64,000 nt of DNA from Paraspadella gotoi (lineage: Eukaryota; Chaetognatha), in assembly GCA_051294375.1 (NCBI GenBank), contig CM119271.1:16188770-16252769 (forward strand), read 5' to 3'. The translations under genes were made by a program, and so were the position numbers. Below the pieces are notes generated by a model. The model saw only the letters and a program-made list of their open reading frames with translations. It did no database searches and was not told the origin of the DNA. Positions 1 through 10,006 of the stretch are shown piece by piece; the first letter of the stretch is position 1; each line of letters starts with the position of its first letter.

Positions 1-217
1 CATCTCTCTTTATCTTTTTTCCTCCCCTTCTTATTTTACTTCCCTTCTCTTCACTTTTTCCTTTCCCTTTTTCCTTTCCCTTTTTCCTTTCCCCTTTTCC
101 TTTCCCCTTCTTTTTTCCTTCCTTTACATCTTTTTTTCTTATTTTCCCTTCCCTTTCTTCTCTTTCTCTTCACTTCTCTTTTTTCTTTTTCCTTTACCTC
201 TCTCCTACCATCTTTAG
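1..217 (+). other. Pyrimidine-rich intron end before the first visible exon
   Basis: This is CT-rich sequence ending in an acceptor (ctttag) at 217. It is the 3' end of an intron of the C1q/collagen gene; no coding potential is seen. Confidence 0.7.
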
Positions 218-1696
218 CATCGCCGACAGCGATTCGCGCAAATCCCTTTGGAAATCTTCTTCTGCCGTCAAAGCACCCACTCCCCCGGTTTCCCTGAAGA
301 AAGCAAAAAGGCCAAAGGTATAATATATAATTTAATTATTAATCTCATTAATTAATCCTTTTTATTATCCTCCCCTCACTCTTTCCCCTTCTTCCTTCTC
401 TAAAGAACAAAAAACGCGGGGCTGCGTTCGACAGGGACTCTTCCCCCGCGCGGCGCCGCCGCTCCGAATCCGTATGCCTCGCCGCGCTGACGCTGCTCTC
501 TCTCTTCACTCTCTCCCTCCTCGTTTACTCACTCGTGGAACTACACTCGTTGACTCTGCGCCACGGGGCGCTGGAGTCGGAGGTGGAGCGATTGAAGGGA
601 GGAGGAGGAGCGGGGAGATGGAACGAGCCTGAGTTGAGGTAAGCGGAGAGAAGCGGGGAAAAGGGGAAAGACTGATGAAATGGTTGATGAAAGGAAAGAA
701 AAGAATATTAAAGGGAATTTTATGATACAATAATGAATAATAATAAAAAATATTAAGAATAATAATATGACAGAAATGGAGTAGAAAATATTGAATTACA
801 CTCACCATTATGCGGCTTCAGTATTCTCTCAAGATTTTCTGATTTGAAAAAACCTTTATTCTCCCTTTTTGTCTCTCAAGGCAACGAATCTGGGACGTGA
901 TTTTGGCGGAAAACGAGGACGTCGATCGTGTCAACAACAACAACAACGACATCGCCGATTCGAAAAAACTTTCTTCCTCCGCCAGTTGCGCTCTTTTCGA
1001 TTTCGTCGTCGCCTGTCGAAAGGACCGACCTTCCAACGTCTCGTCCGCCCGCCGCAGCCCAGCCGATTTTGTCGCGTTCGCCGCCGCCGCCGCCTCCGCC
1101 GCTCCGTGTCCCGCCGACGACGCAGATTGTCGTCGCAAGTCAGCCTCCGCCGCCGCCTCCCCGCCCCGCGAGTCCGCCGACGCCGCCTCGGCCTACAATC
1201 AATATCAGTCACTGCGAAACCCCGACGATTCCGGATCCGCTGTCGGTCCGCCGGGCGTGCCGGGACCCCAAGGCCCACAAGGGGTGCCCGGCCCGCCGGG
1301 ACCGAGAGGCCCTAAGGGGCCCAAAGGAAACCCGGGTCAACCCTGCACGAAGGCCATGTGTCTAAAGCAAATGGTGAAGTCAGCTTTTACTGGTGAGAGA
1401 GATTGATGGAGAGAATGATGTAGATATTGACGAAAAGTTTGATGTAGAGATTGATGGAGACATTAGCAGTGAAGCAGATTATTAATTTTTGGTTCATTTC
1501 AACTGAGATTAAGTTCTTCAATCTCATTTACATATTGCAGTAATTTAGATTATTTCTTAGAGACAGTTTGAATTTAGTTTTGACTACGATTTTGTTTTAT
1601 TGTAAAACAGAAATGTTTCGGCTTCATTTCAAGCCTTCATCAGCGTAAATATGAATTTGGAAAATATTTTGTGTAAAGGAAGAGAGAAAGAGAGAT

Positions 1697-1785
<89 letters not shown>

Positions 1786-2936
1786 AAAAAAACGGTGCAA
1801 AAATCTTTGTCTCAAACAAGGAAAAGAAAGGATTTATATCATAAAGATTATTTCTTAAATCTTTTGATACGGTTTTCATTGGAGTTTTTGATTTCTACAG
1901 TTTTTAGTTCAGCTGAGTGCTTTGTTAGGACCCTAGAAACACTGACACCTCTTATTAGATTAATAGGAAAAATTGGAAAGCTCTAATCTCATTTTTGTTC
2001 CAATCATTAACCCATCTTGCCATTACTTTTCTTCTCCCCTCCCCCTGTTCCCCCTTCTGCATTCTCTCACATCCAGCTGTCCGCACGACCTCACTCGAGC
2101 CGGACGCCGACGCCATCATCACGTACGAGATCACGATCCAGAACACGGGACATCACTTCTCCAACAAGACGGGCAAATACCGCGCACCCGTCCGGGGAAT
2201 CTACTTTTTCTCTTTCCACATGATGCATCAATCCGCCAACAAAAATATGGACGTCATTCTCATGAAGAACGCCAGGGGGTAAATATTAAAGTCATAATTA
2301 TTGTGGGCGAAAGATCAAATAAACTTCTTGCATTATTTATAGTACTAATCAGTAATATTTATTTGCGGGGAAAAAGTTAGAATGATAATTATTACGTTAA
2401 ATGGAACGGGGACATGTTTGCTACAATATGCAAATGAGATTTAATATTTCTCGGCAGTTACGTTCGCGTTTGGACGAACCGACGCGACGACCGAATTCAT
2501 CTTCACTCCAACAGCGCGACTCTTTTTCTCAAAGAAGGAGACGAGGTGCGGGGAGGGGAGGGGAAGGGAAGGGAGGGGAAGGGAAGGGAAGGGAGGATAA
2601 GAGAGGGATAAGGAAAGGAGTTTGTGAAGGGAAGAGAGGATAGGAGAAAGAAAGGAAAAAGAAAAAATGAAAAGGAAACAAGAGTTCGTGAAGGGAAGAA
2701 AGAAAAATGTAAAAAAGAAAATAAGGAAAAGAGGAAAAGAAAAAAATAATTTTAAAGCCTCTTCACTCAATGAGCAAACTATAGTAATCATCATCATAAT
2801 TAAAAAAAAACTAAAGGAAAATTTATCTCCTCCGCTCCAGGTCTGGCTCCAGCTGTTCGGCTCTTGCTCCATCCGCTCCCTCGAAAATTGGGCCTGGATT
2901 TCCAGCTTTTCTGGATTTTTACTCTACGAACATTGA
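218..2936 (+). CDS. Type II membrane collagen/C1q-domain protein (5' partial)
   Basis: Six exons join in frame: 218-317, 406-638, 881-1392, 2077-2278, 2458-2545, 2841-2936. The 5' end lies outside the window, since 218 is preceded by an intron acceptor. The product has a basic juxtamembrane stretch (RRRRSESVC), one hydrophobic segment (LAALTLLSLFTLSLLVYSLV, encoded near 480-540), an Ala/Ser-rich linker, then 11 Gly-X-Y triplets (about 1243-1345). A C1q globular domain follows, with KYRAPVRGIYFFSFH in exon 4, YVRVWTN and SATLFLKEGDEVWLQL across exons 5-6, and the closing SSFSGFLLYEH before the stop. By family knowledge, C1q heads trimerise through the collagen stalk and bind ligands outside the cell. 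A single uncleaved signal-anchor implies type II topology (inference). The ligand is unknown. Introns carry a (GA)n run and purine-rich DNA. Confidence 0.85.
1701..1780. repeat. (GA)n microsatellite
   Basis: About 40 GA units lie in intron 3 of the C1q/collagen gene. Confidence 0.95.
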
Positions 2937-5749
2937 AAGTCTCTCCAGATTACAAATTGGTTTTTCATTGACTTTCTCCTCGTCCCGTTCCCGTCCGGAA
3001 CCCCCTCCCCCTATCTCTCTCTTTCTCTCTTTCTCTATTTATTTTTTTATTTTTTATTTTTATTTACAAGGAGTTTATTTTTAATTAATAAATATAAATT
3101 CTTCTCTTACACTAAAATTAATAAAGTTTTCTCTTTTCTGAATTACTTTTTATCGTCTCTTCCTTCCATTCTTTTCTTCCTTTTTTCTCTTTTCCTTTCC
3201 TTCCTTGCCTTTCCTTTCCTTCCTTCCTTCCTTCCTTTCCTTCCTTTCTCCTTTCCATCCAGTTTTGCTCTTTTCCCTCCCTCGTTAAATTATTGAGCTT
3301 TTTGCTTTTTATTTTTGTCTCTCGTGTCTTCGTTTCGTCTTTTTTTTACATTATTTTTATTTATATTGAAGGTTATTTCATTCATTAACTCATAAATTAA
3401 TACGTTATACGTACGTTTGTTAATTACTTTGCCAGTTATAAGATTCTTGTGATGTACCGCTTTTGTCTCTGATGTAAAATGGCGCCTGCAAATTTATCTT
3501 TTCAAACGTTTTCCCATTTATTTTTCGAACCGTTCTTTTGTTTGTTTAATAATTTGGTTTTTAAATGCGGAAGCGAAATCTGAGAACGAAAACCAATGCA
3601 TATCAACTTGAAAAAGAATTTTCTAGTCATATTTTTTTTTTCCTGTAAAATTCCGAGATTACTACATTTGTTCTTGTTAAATTTTTACACCATAATCGAC
3701 ATTAACTAGTTAAGATTTTAATATTTTAAATGCTCATAAAGTTTCCGATTGGTTTCCGCACAAACCTGATTGACAGACCGACTGACCGACTATGTAAGCC
3801 AACCTTTCGTCGTTTCTCCCACAGATTTGATCTCATTTTATTGTTTTACACAAAGATTTTTCAACTCAAAATATTTAAATCTCCTTTTTTAAAAATTTTA
3901 AATGGTTAATTGGTTATGAGTTGTACTCGTAGTTTTTGGTTTCTTTACGGACCGCGTTTGTTTTCGTGGACAATTCTCTGCTTTGTAACTATCTTGCCTT
4001 TTATACAGTTTTGATTAAGTTGTTTCGTTTTGGTTACTAACTTTTTAGTCAAAGAAACAGTGACCTGTAACAGTCAGCGTCTCGGGCCTTTTTCGGGGTC
4101 CGTCGTTGCGCTACTCGAGTTTTACGCTGATTTTTAGTGATTGGCCTCCCGTCCAACGTATTACGCCGTCATGTGTAGCGTTTCTCTTTCGGTTGTCCTC
4201 TCGTTTTTTTAGATTTTTATTGTATTACGTCGACGATTTTTTTTTTAGGTCTATAATAGTATTACGTAATCTGGAATCGGCGGAATCTCTCTCTCTCTCT
4301 CTCTCTCTTTATTTATTTAATAAATATATTTTAATGTCCGAAATACTCGTCTCGATCGACCGATTGATTGATTCCCCTTTCCGTTCTTCATCAATAATCC
4401 ACGTATTTATTTATTACCCAGATAATTTTTTTTTCTTTGGAAAAAAGGTATTGCATTTTTTTGTTCGAAAACCGTCGATGTTAAACGATTTTAAATATCA
4501 TCACGAGTAATTTAATGTCAAAACATTAGCCTTTTTTGGGCTTATATCGACTTAGGGTATTTTTTTATTTCATTTGAAATAATTTTATTTTGCTTTTTAT
4601 TATTTTTGAAAAAAAGTGATTTTGTCGTCGCACTTGTTTCGATCACATTGTGAAATGATCCCTTTTTTTTGTTTTGACATTTTGAGATGACCCCTTCTTC
4701 GTCGATTTCTACAGTGGAGATCGTTTTCGTCGCTTCTTTCTCCTCTCATTCGGCGAGAAGCTTTTCCGTTCCTGCGAATACAATCAAACCCTTTTTCTCT
4801 TTCTATATTTTTCTCCCTTTTTTTGTGTGGAGTCGTAGGTTTATCCTTGCCGGTCGGTCCTTCTTATTCTAATTAACATATGGCTAAGCCGTAACGAGTT
4901 ATTAAATGGTAGTCGATAAGTTAACTTAAACTAAATATATGATTACAAACGGGTTATATTTCTTGATGTATTTTGATTTCCTTTTTCCTCCGAGTTTCGA
5001 ACCTCGGACCTTCGCACTTCAGTAGAAAAGACGACACAATTTTTCTCTCTGACGAAAAAAACCAAAAATGTTTCACTGCCGATTGATTATATTTCGTGTA
5101 GTTAATTCAAGAGAAGGTATCCACATTTTTTTTTTTAATTTTGGGGCTCAACACCAAAGAATGACAAATGAAATTTTCGGCGAAGCTTGTATTCAAATGT
5201 TAAAACTTGTAATTATTTCATGCAAACAAAAAATGGCAATCACGATATTTAACACTAAACTTTTCCTTTTATCGAGCAAAAGAATAAAAAAAAAAAATCA
5301 CTGACCTTTAGAAAAAAATGAATACTCTAGATTTTCTCGGACACTAAATACAAATTACGTTTCTTCCACTTTTTTCGGAACAAAAAAAAATAGCTGCTTT
5401 TTTCCACTTTGTTATTTGACAATTAATTTAATATTGTTAACCTTTGACTGCATCGTGTGATCCCTTGCGAGAAAAGTTGTACTCGTGTGAAAAGAAAAAT
5501 GAACCAAAAAATATTTTTGTTTCTTGCATTTTTCGTTGTTTTGTCGATAATATAATATTAGAATTGTTAGCTAAAAAAAGGACCGCCTCATTAAATAAAA
5601 AGAAATTAAATCCAATTTAAAACTGTTTCGTTTCAGATAAAAACGAAAACCGTCTAATGGAACAAAAAAAGCAAAAATCGTGCTAATGCATTAACAATAA
5701 ACATAAAAATTAAACATAAACATTAAATATAAAGTAATATTTATTAACT
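2937..5749. other. Intergenic region, no gene recognised
   Basis: AT-rich DNA between the C1q gene and RIC3. It begins with CT/TTCC-rich simple sequence (3000-3260) containing AATAAA-like motifs that may end the upstream transcript. The open frames here (for example around 4106-4510) are low-complexity and show no family signature. Confidence 0.6.
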
Positions 5750-7317
5750 ATGGATCCTCGAGCAACGACCTTCATCGTTGTCGCCGTCGTCGTCGGCTGC
5801 TTCTCCGTTCTCCTTCCCAACGTCTTTTGGCCTCTGATTCGAGGCCTCCTCGCCGGCGACCGGGGCCCGTCCCCGCAGTCGGACCCGCGCGGACCCGGCC
5901 CGGGACCCAGAGGTATTTGGTGGGCGAGTTACCTTTTTGACGGGATTCGTTGCGCCCATTTTGTATGCGTTTTTTTTTATCTCTCTCTCTCTCTCTCTCT
6001 CCCTTCCCTCTCTCTCCCTCCCTCAGGACGAAATCCGGTCAAATGAATCCTAACCTAAGGTCGACTCATCCAAGTCAAACCGCCCAAACCGCAGGTGAGT
6101 TTTTCCTTTTCTCAGTCCTCTCCCATTTCCCCCCCCCCTTCCTTTCCTCTTTCTTCCCTTTCTCCTTCCTTCATTCACTTCCCCATCTTCACCCCCCCCA
6201 CAGCGCGACACCCCCTCCCAAGGTGGTAAAGGCGGTTACCTCGGCTTCGTCCTCCCCATGTACGCCGTCGGCATCAGCCTCTACTCATCTTCACTCTCTT
6301 CAAGATCTTCGTCGCCGGCGGCGGACGCAACGCCGCTGCCGCCGCCGCCGGCCGCTCGCCCGGCGATTTCGTCAAGGATCTGGGACCCGAAGGACAGGCG
6401 GAGATGTCGAGGAGCATTCGGGAGGTGGACAGATTCTTGCGAATGGCGGTGAGGATGAATGGGGCGGAGGAAAGGGGAAAGAAAAGAAAGGAAAACGCGA
6501 GGAAAGGGAAAAATGAAGAAAGGGATAAGGGAGGAAAGGGAAAAGAGAGAATGGCAAATGGGGAGAAGGGAAAAAGGAGGAAATGGAAAAGGGAGAAAAA
6601 GGAAAAGAAATAGGTATTAGGGAGAAAAGGGAGAAGGGAAAAGGGAGGATGGAAAAGAGAGAAAATGGAAAAGGGGAAAGGAAAGAAAGGTATACCGGAG
6701 GAAATGTAAAAGGGAAAGAAGGAAAAGGGAAGAAAGGTAGGAAAAGGGGAATAATGTCAATGAGGTTTGAGTACTGGGGATTAAAGAATTTTGTTAAAAC
6801 AGGTGGCCAGGCGAAGAAAAAAAAAGAGATAAAGAAAAAGATAATAAAAAGAAAGGAAATGGGGGGAGAAGAAAATGAGAGAAGAGGAAAGAGTAAGAGG
6901 AGAAAAGGTAATGGGGGGAGAAGAAAATGAGAGAAGAGGAAAGAGTAAGAGAAAGAGAAAAGGTAATGGGGGAGGGGCAAAAAGGAAGGTTCATCCATTA
7001 TTCATCCATCGTTGATCCTTTATTCGCGCTCAAACAGGACGGCGCCCCGAGATCCCGACAGAATCGCGTCGAACTCAGCGCCGGAGGTCAATCTCCGCGC
7101 GAAGAACGCCGCGACGACGACGACCCGGCGTCGTTCGAGGACGAACTTCGGCGCCGTCGACGCCGGCTTGAGGAAGAGGAAGATTCAAGGCGGCGCGTTC
7201 AAGAGGAGGAAGAAGAAAAGGCGAATCGACGTCGAGTTCAGTCGATGCTTTACGAACTTAAAGATGAAGCAGAGTCGCAGGGGAAAGAGTTGCAAAGATG
7301 CTTGGGCGCTACGCAGT

Positions 7318-7372
<55 letters not shown>

Positions 7373-8314
7373 TGATGAGGAAATTATTCAAAAATTATTA
7401 ATAAATGACAAAAGATATTTATTGCTTAATATTTATTCATTAACCCAACTCCCCCCCTCCAAAGAGGGCGAGTCTTCCGTCCGCGAAGAGGATCTCGTTC
7501 GCCTCCAACGAAGACTCGAGAAGACGGAGCAGGCGATGCTGCGCGTCCTGGCAGCGATGGGCCACCCCGACGACCAACTCGAGGAGATGCTCGAGGAAGA
7601 TCGTCTCGATGAAGATCAGTTCCGGGCGCTCATTAAGAACGATCCTTTCGCCACCTCGGGAGCCGGCGCCACCGCCGACCCTAGCCCCACTTCGATGGCG
7701 CCGGAAGAAGTCGGCGCTATGGGCGGCGCCACCGACAGCGTCGCTTCGGCCCTCGTCTCAGTACACGTGTTGGAACAGAATCTCGATCGAGAAGGAGGAG
7801 GAGGAGGAGGAGAAGACTTTAGCCTGAACGATTCCTCTTTTCTTGGAGTCGAAAACGAAAGAAAGGAAGAGAGGAAAGAAGAAATAAAAGAAGAAGAAAA
7901 AGAAGAAACGAAATTCGTCAATTCTTCCAGTGAGTCTTCGTGAATACTTTACATAAAATTATTTTTTAGTTTATTAAGAGACGTCTAATTAGTGTACAAG
8001 TGCAATATAATAAGTTATTCATCATTTTTTCATTTTCTCACAGACGCGACTTCAACCTCCCAAGCCTCTTATTCCATTGCCTCTTTCACCGCCCCTGCCG
8101 CCGCCACCGCCGCCGCCGTCACCTCCACCACCGCCGCCTTCGCCGCTCCCCTTCTCGCTTCTCCAGATCGAGATTCACTCGACGACGCGACGGCGGCCGC
8201 GTGGGAGGCCGCCTGGGCGGACTCCACTGCCGCCGCCGCCGCCACCTCCGCCTCCGTGGAGACAATCGGGCGCGGATTCGACGTCAACCGATTACGGGAG
8301 CGGGTGGGCGGCGG

Positions 8315-8345
<31 letters not shown>

Positions 8346-8765
8346 TTCGACTTGAATCTTCTTCGTTCGCGGATTTCGGCGGGAAATCGAAAACGTGAAG
8401 GTTATAGTTTTTTTTTATATATTATTTTTATATATTAAATTTAATTAAATTTTGGTAAATGTTCTATAGATTGGGATGAGGAAGAGGAAGAGGAGGAAGA
8501 GCTTTACGAAAACGACAGCGTCGAAATGGAAGAGGAAGAAAGAAGAGAAATCGATTTGATCGATTCGCTCGTCGAGGACGATGAACTCGATGGACCTGGT
8601 CAATGTGGTCATGGGCGTGGCCCAAACCCGGACGGCGCCTCATCATTAAAACCTCTCAACGTTAAAGAGAATTCCCCCGTGCTACGAACGGCTTTTACGG
8701 ATCAGGAAGTGAAAAATCTCAGACATCGAATCATTTTGGGTCAAAATGATTCGGATCAGGATTAA
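5750..8765 (+). CDS. RIC3: RIC3-family acetylcholine receptor chaperone (one apparent frameshift)
   Basis: Proposed exons are 5750-5912, 6060-6094, 6204-6448, 7038-7320, 7465-7929, 8044-8400, 8470-8765. RIC3 proteins are ER membrane chaperones that help nicotinic acetylcholine receptors fold and assemble. The ATG at 5750 starts an N-terminal hydrophobic segment (FIVVAVVVGCFSVLLP). Exon 3 has the family signature GGKGGYLGFVLPMYAVGISLY followed by IFTLFKIFV, the second membrane-associated segment. Exon 5 has the RLQRRLEKTEQAMLRVL coiled coil typical of RIC3. The last exon starts [17 protein letters not shown], the acidic WD/LYED-type motif. Between ISLY and IFTLF one base is missing near 6285, so the genomic frame breaks although both sides are conserved. 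An Ala/Gly-rich low-complexity tract fills exon 6. With the missing base restored in count, the product is about 614 residues, longer than human RIC3 (369). Exon 2 is short and less certain. Confidence 0.85.
6449..7037 (+). repeat. Purine-rich intron of RIC3
   Basis: About 500 bp of degenerate [18 protein letters not shown] simple sequence fills this intron. The long open frames in it, on both strands, are low-complexity artefacts. Confidence 0.7.
7321..7371. repeat. (GA)n microsatellite
   Basis: GA run starting at the donor site of RIC3 intron 4 (GTGAGAGAGA). The repeat merges with the 5' splice site. Confidence 0.9.
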
Positions 8766-10006
8766 AGTCAAAAGAAGATTAAACGCATAGTATTTACAAG
8801 ACGTGCAAAAAACATCCTAAACTCTCTCTCTCAATATTCCTTGTGCTTTCTCATATCAAATTGATTACTGATACACTACCGTACAGTATTGTATGCGATC
8901 TATTCTCATCCAGTATTTGCTTCTGGTTATGATCCGTGTCGACATTTTTACGATGGCCTTTTTACTTTTTTTTCCGCGTTAGTCTGTACTAATTGTTACG
9001 CCTGTAGTTGTTGAATATTGAATTAGGTATAAACGAGATTTTACAAAATTATCTCTGCGACTGCAGTGCTTTTGGCTGAACCGGTTCAGTTTGGATTGTT
9101 AAGCAGCATTTTAGTTGATTTTATTTAGTTGTTTATTGTAAAGAAACGTTTGTTATGCTACTTTTTTTCGATTAAAAAAAACTGCGTTAAAAAAATGTTA
9201 AAAAATAAATAATAAGCTAAGACAAATTTTATTTACTCACATAGCGCTCGAGAGTTAAAATTTCACATATAGAAAAAAAATTGATCTCAAATTTTGCTCA
9301 TTCATGCAATTTATAATTTTATTGTTTGTTTTATTTGTTTATATCTCGTAAGTGAAGTACTGCATATTTCATAACTTTTTATTTAACTATTTGAGGTCGA
9401 GGAGGTTTGTTTCCTACGTTTGAACTCTATTCTGCTTAATATATTTTTTCGTTTTCCTAGCAATAAGTCAATCTGAATATTTCGATTTAATTCTAAATTA
9501 AATATTCGATGAACAAATGATTTTTGTTCTCTGAAAAACTTACTAACTAAGCCTTAACCCGTTACTCCCCTCTTTATGCGGAGGCGGATTATTTTATTAC
9601 TATTAGTAATTTAGTATTACTAAATTATACATATGTTGTATTATTCTGAAAAAATCGAATTCGAGGAAACTTGCGACGACTTCAGTGATAGTAAGGCTAT
9701 TTAAGCCGGATATAATTACTATTAATTAGTTGTACAAACGCATGTATGATACAAAGCGACATTTCTTTCTCGATAAAAACGTAAAAACTATTTAAGTTTA
9801 TAAAAAAATTTATGCAACGAAATTTTCTCTTAGATTTTCTTTATTATAAAAAAACGGAACAAAATGAGAGAAAGGGAGAGAGTTAAAATAGGAACTCTGA
9901 CCGCGGGATTTTCTGCATTTGCTGCATCGAAACAATTCTCTGCTGTGTCGAACAAGTCCTCTTCGGCATTGACGGAGTTATTAACGTCGTCGGCTTGGCG
10001 TCATCG
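8766..10006. other. Intergenic region between RIC3 and Angel
   Basis: AT-rich DNA with no recognisable coding region or RNA gene. Confidence 0.6.
9204..9209 (+). terminator. Possible poly(A) signal of RIC3
   Basis: AATAAA about 440 bp after the RIC3 stop codon, in AT-rich DNA. Position only; no transcript evidence. Confidence 0.35.

Noticed and set aside
931-1278. Arg-rich frames on both strands over the collagen exon
   Set aside because: Shadow frames of the GC-rich coding exon 881-1392.
5950-6094. Longer RIC3 exon 2 using the acceptor at 6025
   Set aside because: From the good donor at 5912 this acceptor gives a stop within seven codons; the acceptor at 6059 keeps the frame into exon 3.
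6372-6998. Long minus-strand frame rich in Phe/Pro/Leu
   Set aside because: It is the complement of a purine-rich simple-sequence intron of RIC3; no domain or conserved motif.
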